Assembly (NCBI GenBank): GCA_964588705.1 | Contig: CAZPQV010000004.1 | Coordinates: 10,865 to 74,864 of the forward strand | Reading direction: 5' to 3' | Source of the DNA: CAZPQV01 sp964588705 | GTDB taxonomy: Bacteria; Bacteroidota; Bacteroidia; Flavobacteriales; Weeksellaceae | Length of the DNA: 64,000 nucleotides | Shown: positions 52,531 to 59,161 of the stretch, in pieces | Numbering within the stretch: the stretch's first letter is position 1 | Layout: each line of letters begins with the position of its first letter | The notes under the pieces: generated by a model | Told to the model about the DNA's origin: nothing | Seen by the model: the letters and a program-made list of their open reading frames with translations, nothing else | Databases searched by the model: none | Translations under genes and position numbers: made by a program

Positions 52531-54297
52531 CTAAAATTTATTTTTCAATTCATCCAAAGGCAGCTCAATAAAACATTTCTTACCGTTTGGCGTGTAATTT
52601 GGGAAACCGATTTTCGTGTAATCCTTTATCAGTTCTTCCACTTCATATTTATAAATAAAATCAAATCTCGATTTCGAATACAGTTTGTTCCACTGGTAAT
52701 CGTAGAAGTTCATGAAATCTTCTTCGGTTCGGTATTCCAGAATTTCAAAAAGATTTTCAAGGAACTTAATAACCTGCGTATCTTTCAAACCTTCCGGAAC
52801 CGCATCTATTCTCAAAACATTGTCATGAGCAATTTTCATGTCAAACCCAAGTGCCGGAAGAAATTTCTTTATCGATTTATATTTATTCTTTTCAATTTCA
52901 TTCATATGATATTCCAAAGAGAACAGCAAAGACTGACTTTCGGAACTGCGCTTTTTACCTTTATTGCGGTCGGCAAGAAGTATTCTGTGCATTCTCCCCA
53001 AATCCAGCATCAGGGTTTTTCCGTTTTTGTTAAACAGCCAATAACCGTTTGGAAGTCGCATCAAATCTTCATCAAATTCTTCTTCATCAAATAAATTAAT
53101 TTTCGAAGGTTCCGCAGAAATATTTTGGTCATACATTTCCTGCAGGTTCACCACTTCGGTTGAAGTCGGTGCATCATCAGTTTTAAACGGATTGAAATCG
53201 CGGCTCACAGAAACCGACGACGGTTTGTTCATCGCGCTTTCCGAAGTTTGCGGCTTGAAGAAATCGTCCATTTGCGGATCTCTGTCAAAATCAAGACTTG
53301 GCGCAATATTATAAATGCCCAACGCTTTTTTTATGGTTGAGCGAACCAGTGCAAAAATCAGATTTTCGTCCTCAAATTTCACTTCTGTTTTCTGAGGATG
53401 GATGTTTACATCAATTTTCTCAGGTTCAATTTCCAAAAACAGAAAGAACGAAGGCAGATATCCCGGCATCAGCAAACCTTCAAAAGCTTCCTGAACTGCA
53501 CGGTTCAAATAAGGACTTCTGAAATATCGGTTGTTTACAAAAAAGAACTGTTCGCCACGAACCTTCTTCGCGCCTTCCGGTTTTGCAACATATCCGTTCA
53601 GTTTTATCCAGTCCAGATCTTCTTTTATGGGGATTAAAAGTGGTTGAAGTTTACGCCCGAAAATTTCCACAATCCTGTGCATCGGTGTTCCTCTCCGCAG
53701 CCGGAAAACGATGTCGTCATTATGAAAAAGATCAAACTCAATATCAGAATGTGCCATTGCAACCCTCTGAAATTCATCTATGATGTGGCGAAATTCCACA
53801 TTGTTGTTTTTCAGAAACTTTCGTCTTGCCGGAACGTTGTAAAACAGATTTTTCACCGAAAAATTAGAGCCCTCCGAAGTTTGTATCGGCTCCTGAAACT
53901 GCAGTCCGCCGCCCTCAATATAAATATTGGTACCGGTAACCGCGTCCTTTTTCTTGGTTTTCAGTTCTACCTGTGCAACTGCAGCAATCGATGCCAAAGC
54001 CTCTCCACGGAAGCCTTTCGACTCAATTTTAAAAATATCTTCAGTCGTACGTATTTTAGAAGTCGCATGCCGTTCAAACGCCATTCTCGCATCGGTTTCC
54101 GACATTCCAATACCGTTGTCCACCACCTGAACAAGGTTTTTTCCGGCTTCACGTACAATCAGCTCCACCTTTGTCGCCTGCGCATCAATAGCATTTTCCA
54201 GCAGTTCCTTTACGATGGAAGCCGGGCGCTGTACCACCTCGCCAGCCGCAATTTGGTTGGCAACATGGTCCGGTAAAAGCTGGATGATATCAGACAT
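52531..54297 (-). CDS. mutL: DNA mismatch repair protein MutL without endonuclease motif
   Basis: 588 residues. N-terminal GHKL ATPase intact: NAIDAQATKVEL, DNGIGM, GFRGEALASIAAVA. Linker (about 345-415) is acidic and variable. In the C-terminal dimer domain the place of the endonuclease motif DQHA(x)2E reads LDLGRMHRIL (about 427-436), and the CPHGRP zinc motif near the end reads YTPNGKK. So this MutL seems not to nick DNA itself. Six bases before the rhomboid gene. Confidence 0.94.
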   Translation of the reverse strand: MSDIIQLLPDHVANQIAAGEVVQRPASIVKELLENAIDAQATKVELIVREAGKNLVQVVDNGIGMSETDARMAFERHATSKIRTTEDIFKIESKGFRGEALASIAAVAQVELKTKKKDAVTGTNIYIEGGGLQFQEPIQTSEGSNFSVKNLFYNVPARRKFLKNNNVEFRHIIDEFQRVAMAHSDIEFDLFHNDDIVFRLRRGTPMHRIVEIFGRKLQPLLIPIKEDLDWIKLNGYVAKPEGAKKVRGEQFFFVNNRYFRSPYLNRAVQEAFEGLLMPGYLPSFFLFLEIEPEKIDVNIHPQKTEVKFEDENLIFALVRSTIKKALGIYNIAPSLDFDRDPQMDDFFKPQTSESAMNKPSSVSVSRDFNPFKTDDAPTSTEVVNLQEMYDQNISAEPSKINLFDEEEFDEDLMRLPNGYWLFNKNGKTLMLDLGRMHRILLADRNKGKKRSSESQSLLFSLEYHMNEIEKNKYKSIKKFLPALGFDMKIAHDNVLRIDAVPEGLKDTQVIKFLENLFEILEYRTEEDFMNFYDYQWNKLYSKSRFDFIYKYEVEELIKDYTKIGFPNYTPNGKKCFIELPLDELKNKF

Positions 54298-54313
54298 AGA
54301 TGAAATTGAAACG

Positions 54314-54321
54314 CAAAAATA
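54314..54321 (-). promoter_or_regulatory. −7 element TATTTTTG of mutL
   Basis: Exact minus-strand TAnnTTTG 16 bases before the mutL ATG. TTTT 19 bases upstream may serve as −33. The structured repeat at 54355-54460 lies just upstream. Confidence 0.5.
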
Positions 54322-54354
54322 ACGATTTGTATCGGGAATTAAAATTTTTATTAG

Positions 54355-54460
54355 AAGCCGGGAACCCGCCCTTACTACTCGCTTTTTTACTGCCTTCGTT
54401 TCTTAGTCAGTAAAAAGAGCTCAAATCCCGAAGCTTCGGGATGCGGTCGGGGCTAATGCG
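54355..54460. repeat. Structured intergenic repeat between mutL and the SDR gene
   Basis: Contains a hairpin (TTTTTACTG around 54384-54392 with CAGTAAAAA at 54408-54416) and the perfect 18-base palindrome ATCCCGAAGCTTCGGGAT at 54425-54442. Edges AGCCGGGAACCCGCCC and GCGGTCGGGGCTAA are GC-rich in an AT-rich region. The phrase resembles a dispersed element of Chryseobacterium-like genomes (memory-based). Confidence 0.6.
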
Positions 54461-54583
54461 AGAACAAGATAAGTCATTAAGTCATTCGTATAAAACGTTA
54501 TGTAAATCTTAACAAACTTTAATTTTTCAAACGGATGTTTAATTCATAACTTTATGGGAATAAATAAATTAAATAATTTTCAT

Positions 54584-55348
54584 ATGAAACGATTAGAAAA
54601 TAAAGTGGGCATCATTACCTGAGGTGCGATGGGAATAGGAGCAAAAACAGCCGAACTTTTTGCAAGAGAAGGTGCAAAAGTGGTGATTGCAGATTACAAT
54701 GAAGAGAAAGGTTTGGAGCAAACCAACAAAATTAAAGCTGAAGGTGGAGAATGCTCTTTTGTGAAAACCGATGTTTCCAAATCCGAAGATGTTCAGAATA
54801 TGGTAAAATTTACCGTAGATACTTACGGTAGGTTAGATGTTGCTGTAAACAACGCAGCCATCACACCGGACGATAAACCTCTTGCCGATTTTGATGAAGC
54901 ATATTGGGACCGCCTGATGTCTATTGACCTTAAAGGTGTGGCACTTTGTCTGAAGTATGAACTTCAGCAGATGATGAAGCAGGGCGATGGAGGGTCTATT
55001 ATCAACACCTCTTCCGTAAGCGGAATTCGTCCTCAGCCGGGAACTCCGGCATACATCGCTGCAAAACACGCCGTGATTGGACTTACAAAAACTGCTGCAA
55101 TGGATTACTCGCCTCACCAAATTCGTGTAAATTCTGTTGCGCCGGGCGCAATTGATACGCCGATGCTTCAGGGAGCTTTAGTTCAGTTTGGATTGGATCC
55201 TGTAGATTATGCAAAACAACTGAGCATGCTTGGAAGATTCGCACAGCCGGAAGAAGTTGCAGAGGCCAACCTTTGGTTAGCATCTGATGATTCTTCTTAC
55301 GTTACAGGAACCGTCCTTAATGTCGATGGAGGCTATACTGCGATGTAG
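54584..55348 (+). pseudogene. SDR-family oxidoreductase with in-frame TGA in the glycine motif
   Basis: From ATG 54584 the frame reads MKRLENKVGIIT, then TGA at 54620-54622, then GAMGIGAKTAELFAREGAKV. The family motif here is TGGAMGIG, so TGA replaces GGA, a single G-to-T change. The rest is intact: NNAAITPDDKP, the catalytic Ser in INTSSVSG, Tyr/Lys in YIAAKHAVIG, RVNSVAPGAIDTPML, and the C-terminal YVTGTVLNVDGGYTAM, about 255 codons in all. A start at ATG 54629 would remove β-strand 1 and half of the NAD(P) motif. Either a sequencing error or a recent nonsense mutation. A terminator follows. Confidence 0.85.
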
Positions 55349-55372
55349 TATTTATTTGATAATTTCAAAAAT

Positions 55373-55397
55373 CAGCAAAGAAATTTGCTGCTTTTTT
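55373..55397 (+). terminator. Terminator of the SDR gene
   Basis: Stem CAGCAAA/TTTGCTG with a GAAA loop, then T6. Confidence 0.8.
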
Positions 55398-55438
55398 ATT
55401 TGAAGTTTCACTATTAATACTGATGAATTAAAAACATA

Positions 55439-55470
55439 AACGCTGTTAATCAGATGATTATCAGCGTTTT
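55439..55470 (-). terminator. Possible terminator of the tRNA operon
   Basis: Stem AACGCTG/CAGCGTT with an AT-rich loop (ATAATCATCTGATTAA on the minus strand), ending in TTTATGTTTT. Directly downstream of tRNA-Leu(TAA). Confidence 0.55.
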
Positions 55471-55473
55471 ATG

Positions 55474-55557
55474 TACTCCGGACGGGACTTGAACCCGTAC
55501 GTCCTTGCGGACACAGGATTTTAAGTCCTGCGTGTCTACCAGTTCCACCACCAGAGC
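55474..55557 (-). tRNA. tRNA-Leu(TAA)
   Basis: 84 bases on the minus strand. Long variable arm as in class II tRNAs (TGTCCGCAAGGACGT), anticodon loop CTTAAAA with TAA, T-arm GGGTTCAAGTCCC, acceptor arms GCTCTGG and CCGGAGT, with the first pair G·T. No CCA encoded. Confidence 0.9.
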
Positions 55558-55594
55558 GGAAAAAAAAGGAAGTTTGAAACAAACCTCCTCTTTG

Positions 55595-55667
55595 AGCGAA
55601 AAACGGGATTCGAACCCGCGACCCCAACCTTGGCAAGGTTGTGCTCTACCAGCTGAGCTATTTTCGC
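55595..55667 (-). tRNA. tRNA-Gly(GCC)
   Basis: 73 bases on the minus strand. Acceptor GCGAAAA/TTTTCGC, D-arm AGCTCAGCTGGTAGAGC, anticodon loop TTGCCAA with GCC, T-arm CGGGTTCGAATCCCG. No CCA encoded. Confidence 0.93.
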
Positions 55668-55713
55668 AAAAAAAATTTCTAAAAAGAGAACTTTTTAGAA
55701 ATCTGTTTATGAG

Positions 55714-55795
55714 TGCGGATGAAGGGACTCGAACCCCCACGCCTCTCGGCACCAGATCCTAAGTCTGGCGTGGCTACCAATTACACCACATCCGC
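55714..55795 (-). tRNA. tRNA-Leu(TAG)
   Basis: 82 bases on the minus strand. Acceptor GCGGATG/CATCCGC, anticodon loop CTTAGGA with TAG, long variable arm TGCCGAGAGGCGT, T-arm GGGTTCGAGTCCC. First of the three tRNAs in transcription order. No CCA encoded. Confidence 0.92.
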
Positions 55796-55829
55796 CAAAG
55801 TGTAAGATCGCTCTTCTTTTTTGTGAGTG

Positions 55830-55862
55830 CAAATATATGCTTTTTTTCTTTTGCAAAACAAA
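55830..55862 (-). promoter_or_regulatory. Promoter of the tRNA Leu-Gly-Leu operon
   Basis: Best complete Bacteroidota promoter in the window: −33 TTTG (plus 55859-55862), 21-base spacer, −7 TATATTTG (plus 55830-55837). It ends 34 bases before the tRNA-Leu(TAG) 5' end. Confidence 0.7.
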
Positions 55863-55957
55863 TTTTATTAATTATTTTTTTTCAGTGAAAAATGAATCCG
55901 CGTATTCTCTTTTTAATTTTACTTTTCCTATTTTTACAACTTTAAGATAATTAGATT

Positions 55958-56338
55958 ATGGAACTACAGGGAACAGTGAAGAAACTATCTGAAATTCAAA
56001 CTTTTGCAAGCGGATTTCAGAAAAGAGAAATGGTGTTATTAACTCAGGAACAATATCCACAACCGATTAATATAGAATTTTTGTCTGAAAAAATTTCTTT
56101 ATTAGATAATGTGTCAGAAGGCGATGAAGTGAAGGTTGGCATCAATATCAGAGGGAGAGAATGGACCAGTCCGCAGGGAGAAGTGAAGTATTTCAACTCG
56201 ATTACCGGTTGGAGACTTGAAAAAGTTACCGGTGGAAGTTCTTTTAACGAACCGGTACAGGCAACTCCAGCAGCAGGGACAACTCCGGCAACAGAAACAA
56301 ATGTTTTTGAAGACGAAGAAGATGATTTGCCTTTCTAA
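55958..56338 (+). CDS. DUF3127 protein, OB-fold/SSB-like
   Basis: 126 residues. Starts MELQGTVKKLSEIQTFASGFQKRE, typical of DUF3127 with an OB-like β-barrel (about 1-90), then a Ser/Pro/Thr linker and an acidic tail ending EEDDLPF, which looks like the protein-binding tip of single-stranded-DNA-binding proteins. Role possibly in DNA metabolism (inference from the tail). Own terminator follows. Confidence 0.82.
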   Translation: MELQGTVKKLSEIQTFASGFQKREMVLLTQEQYPQPINIEFLSEKISLLDNVSEGDEVKVGINIRGREWTSPQGEVKYFNSITGWRLEKVTGGSSFNEPVQATPAAGTTPATETNVFEDEEDDLPF

Positions 56339-56360
56339 TCCTTAGAAATTAAATAATATA

Positions 56361-56388
56361 AATCCTACTTTTGCGAGTAGGATTTTTT
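56361..56388 (+). terminator. Terminator of the DUF3127 gene with an embedded promoter box
   Basis: Stem AATCCTAC/GTAGGATT with loop TTTTGCGA and T6. Inside it TACTTTTG (56366-56373) is an exact TAnnTTTG match, 21 bases before the aat ATG at 56395. Terminator and the next promoter therefore share the same bases. Confidence 0.75.
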
Positions 56389-56394
56389 GTACCT

Positions 56395-57036
56395 ATGGTT
56401 TTATTGGATAAAAACGAAATTGCCTTTCCCGATCCGACGCTTTATCATCCGATGAGTGGACTGATTGCCGCAGGAGGAGATCTTTCTCCTGAACGCTTGT
56501 GGTTGGCATATCAGCTTGGCATCTTTCCATGGTACAATCCCGGAGAAGAAATTTTGTGGTGGTGTCCGGATCCGAGATTTGTGCTGTTTCCAAATGATTT
56601 GAAAGTGTCGAAATCGATGAGAAAAATATTGAAAGATGAAGTTTTCATTTTTACCGAGAATCAATGTTTTGAAGAGGTAATGAGAAACTGCATGACGGTT
56701 CCAAGAAACGAACAGGATGGTACATGGATTTCAGAAGAACTGATAGAATCCTTCCTTCTGTTACATCAACAGGGAAAAGCTAAAAGTATCGAAGTGTGGA
56801 AAGATGGCGAATTGGTTGGCGGGTTTTACGGCTTGGTTGTAAACAGAGTATTTTGTGGAGAAAGCATGTTCTCAAAGGTGAGTAATGCTTCAAAAGCCGG
56901 ATTTATCGCGTTTGTTCAGAAATATAAAAACACTTTTGATATTATTGATTGCCAGATTCATTCCGACCATTTAGAAAGTTTAGGAGGAGGAATGATTTCA
57001 AAGGAAGATTATCTCAGGATACTTTATACCAAATAA
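56395..57036 (+). CDS. aat: Leucyl/phenylalanyl-tRNA--protein transferase
   Basis: 213 residues starting MVLLDKNEIAFPDP. Family motifs: GLIAAGGDLSPERLWLAYQLGIFPWY (as two adjoining blocks), WWCPDPRFVLFP, and GGFYGLVVNRVFCGESMFSKVSNASK. It attaches Leu or Phe to N-terminal Arg/Lys, marking proteins for ClpS/ClpAP. A frame starting at 56371 runs into the terminator hairpin and is rejected. Confidence 0.95.
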   Translation: MVLLDKNEIAFPDPTLYHPMSGLIAAGGDLSPERLWLAYQLGIFPWYNPGEEILWWCPDPRFVLFPNDLKVSKSMRKILKDEVFIFTENQCFEEVMRNCMTVPRNEQDGTWISEELIESFLLLHQQGKAKSIEVWKDGELVGGFYGLVVNRVFCGESMFSKVSNASKAGFIAFVQKYKNTFDIIDCQIHSDHLESLGGGMISKEDYLRILYTK

Positions 57037-57065
57037 AAAGGCCGTCGAAAGACGGCCTTTTTTTA
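57035..57065 (+). terminator. Strong terminator between aat and the DUF5689 gene
   Basis: Stem AAAAAGGCCGTC/GACGGCCTTTTT with a GAAA tetraloop, nearly symmetrical, so it works for aat and for the convergent DUF5689 operon. It begins inside the aat stop codon. Confidence 0.9.
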
Positions 57066-57082
57066 TGTGAAGTTTGTATTTT

Positions 57083-59134
57083 CTATTTTGTTGCTTTCAC
57101 TACAACATTATCAACTTCCCAAGTTGTAGATGCACCAGCTACTGAAGTATATTTGATTGCAATAACAACATTTTTACCGGCGTAAGCTTTCAGGCTGATG
57201 TTACCTGAATTTTGCCATGATGCACTTGAAGGGAAGAACGCTCCTAAATCAGTATCCAATGTTGCATCAACTTTAGTCCATTGAGTAGTTTTTACGTCAC
57301 CCGAATAGCTTTCAGCAACATATATCTCCAAAGGATTTCCATTGTATCTTCCGTCAGTATCAAAGCTGAAGTAAGCATCAGCATATCCTGCAAGAGCAAT
57401 TGGCTTAGAAACCAACCAGTCTTCATTTGCCTGTCTGTTTCCGTTCATCACCGCTGCAGGAGCAGGTCTACCATAGTTTTGAATTTCCCAAACTTTGTCG
57501 CCGGTTACGTTTACCGCAGTCCAGTTGTTGAAGTTGTCAAAACCGTCCTTAAATACAGTTTCTGTTTTTGCAGGAAGGGTTCCGTCGCATCTTGGGTTAT
57601 CCAAATCGATATCTCTAAGTTTAGTTATCCAAAGTTGGTAAGTGCCTCTGTAAACGCTTAGAATAGCGTACACATCACCTTTGCCAGTGTCAACTTCTGT
57701 TGCATTTGCAGGGAACGGTTCGTCTCTGGTTCCGAAATCTGCATAACCACTGGTTCTTAGAAGAATTTCGTTTCCGTTGCAGTCTTCAAGAGTTCTGTTG
57801 GTTGCAAACGTTCCGTCAGCATAGGTTTTTCCAAGATCAGACTCTATAAACTGAAGGTCTTTAATCTTAATCCATCTTCCAACATCAGCATCCGTAAGCT
57901 GGTCGATAGTTCTTTCGGTGGCAGTTACAGTCGTAATTGGAGTTTCGGTTCTGAAGAAATGCTTGTAAACATCAGCGGTTTCCACTTGCCCAAGTCTTCC
58001 TTGGAATAGTCCGCCAAGTTGAAGCTCGCCATTAACATCATCAATGTACAGATCTTTAAGATTGATGGTAAGTGTTCTTCCAACCTGGAATCTTCTGTCC
58101 ATATACATATCCAGCATGTTAACATTTACTCTGATTCCTCCGGTTGCATCTTCGATATAGAAATATTTGTAAAGGTTTCCGGCCGCATCGTTAGCGGTTA
58201 CTTTACCGGTAAGGGTTGCATTTTCAGTAATCTGAGTTAGCGCTCCTGTATAGTACTGCTTCACTTGCTCAACTGTTTTTGCAGTTGCTGAAGGATCTGG
58301 AGCACAGGTTGCAACTCTGCCATCTATTCTTGGTGCGTCCATATTAAGATCAGAATCTCTCACCACGAATAGCTGATATCCTGAACCAAATTTACTTAAG
58401 ATACCAACGAAAGTTCCGTTTCCTGTCGGAAGGTTTTTATTGGCAAAAGAGGCATAACCACTGTTTCTTACTACTCTTGAAGGTCCGGTGAACGTTGCAT
58501 CAGTTAAGCTTCTGTTTACAGTCTGTCCTTCCGGTGCATATTGTTTACAAAGGTCGTTGCTGTGGAACTCAGCATCATTTACTTGTACTAAAACACCTAC
58601 ATACTGATCGTTGGCTGATCTCATTTCACCCAAAGTCATTACTTTAGGAACGATAGTCGCTTTCGGGCCACAAGATTTAATGATGTTTGTTGCTACTGCT
58701 TTCTCAGGAATTCTTCCGAAAGTTCCGGTTGCATCCATGGCACCAAGCTGTACGAAACTTCCGTACTGTCCCATTGCAAGGTCTTTCAGTTTGATATAAA
58801 CTTTAGATCCCTGTGGATAATTTGCATAAGTACTTACTGCATCTACACTTACAACAAGCCCTTGAGTTGGGTTGTCCGGAGAATCCTGAATGTAGATGTA
58901 TTTGTAAATATTTCCTGTTTCGTCTGATGAAGAAATGTATCCTTCAACAACATCATCTGTGGTGAATGTCTGGTTCTGAGGCATCTTTTTCAGCTGCTCC
59001 AAAGTCATCGTTGCAGTAAGATCACCACACTGGTATGCGGATAAATCCGGTGCGTCGTACTTATCGTCTTGTACACAACTTGTAATCAGTAGGGATGTAA
59101 AAACTACGATTAAAAGTTTTATGTATTTATTCAT
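57083..59134 (-). CDS. DUF5689 lipoprotein with C-terminal jelly-roll-like domain
   Basis: 683 residues from MNKYIKLLIVV; lipobox Cys20 (LLITSC). At least three repeated OB-like DUF5689 units: TFTTDDVVEGYISSSDETGNIYKYIYIQD near 50, a second with TLTGKVTANDAAGNLYKYFYIEDATGGIRV near 315, and matching segments ending IKLKDLAMGQYGSFVQLGAM / INLKDLYIDDVNGELQLGG. The C-terminal 150 residues (about 535-683: DGFDNFNNWTAVNVTGDKVW) look like a choice-of-anchor/jelly-roll adhesion domain. Surface-exposed lipoprotein; cotranscribed downstream of the TonB receptor (27 bases). Confidence 0.88.
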   Translation of the reverse strand: MNKYIKLLIVVFTSLLITSCVQDDKYDAPDLSAYQCGDLTATMTLEQLKKMPQNQTFTTDDVVEGYISSSDETGNIYKYIYIQDSPDNPTQGLVVSVDAVSTYANYPQGSKVYIKLKDLAMGQYGSFVQLGAMDATGTFGRIPEKAVATNIIKSCGPKATIVPKVMTLGEMRSANDQYVGVLVQVNDAEFHSNDLCKQYAPEGQTVNRSLTDATFTGPSRVVRNSGYASFANKNLPTGNGTFVGILSKFGSGYQLFVVRDSDLNMDAPRIDGRVATCAPDPSATAKTVEQVKQYYTGALTQITENATLTGKVTANDAAGNLYKYFYIEDATGGIRVNVNMLDMYMDRRFQVGRTLTINLKDLYIDDVNGELQLGGLFQGRLGQVETADVYKHFFRTETPITTVTATERTIDQLTDADVGRWIKIKDLQFIESDLGKTYADGTFATNRTLEDCNGNEILLRTSGYADFGTRDEPFPANATEVDTGKGDVYAILSVYRGTYQLWITKLRDIDLDNPRCDGTLPAKTETVFKDGFDNFNNWTAVNVTGDKVWEIQNYGRPAPAAVMNGNRQANEDWLVSKPIALAGYADAYFSFDTDGRYNGNPLEIYVAESYSGDVKTTQWTKVDATLDTDLGAFFPSSASWQNSGNISLKAYAGKNVVIAIKYTSVAGASTTWEVDNVVVKATK

Positions 59135-59161
59135 TATTTTCATTATTTATATTTTATCTGA

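Noticed and set aside
52321..53094. 257-residue plus-strand frame across the rhomboid and mutL genes
   Set aside because: Covers parts of two clear minus-strand genes and has no recognisable domain.
53644..54276. 210-residue plus-strand frame inside mutL
   Set aside because: Antisense shadow; the minus strand encodes a full MutL N-terminal domain.
54620..54622. TGA as selenocysteine codon in the SDR gene
   Set aside because: The position is a structural glycine of the NAD(P) loop, no stem-loop typical of SECIS follows directly, and SDR selenoproteins of this kind are not known to me.
55450..55752. 100-residue minus-strand frame across the tRNA genes (with GVGVRVPSS and RGFESRF-type segments)
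   Set aside because: It is a translation of tRNA sequence, a known source of false proteins.
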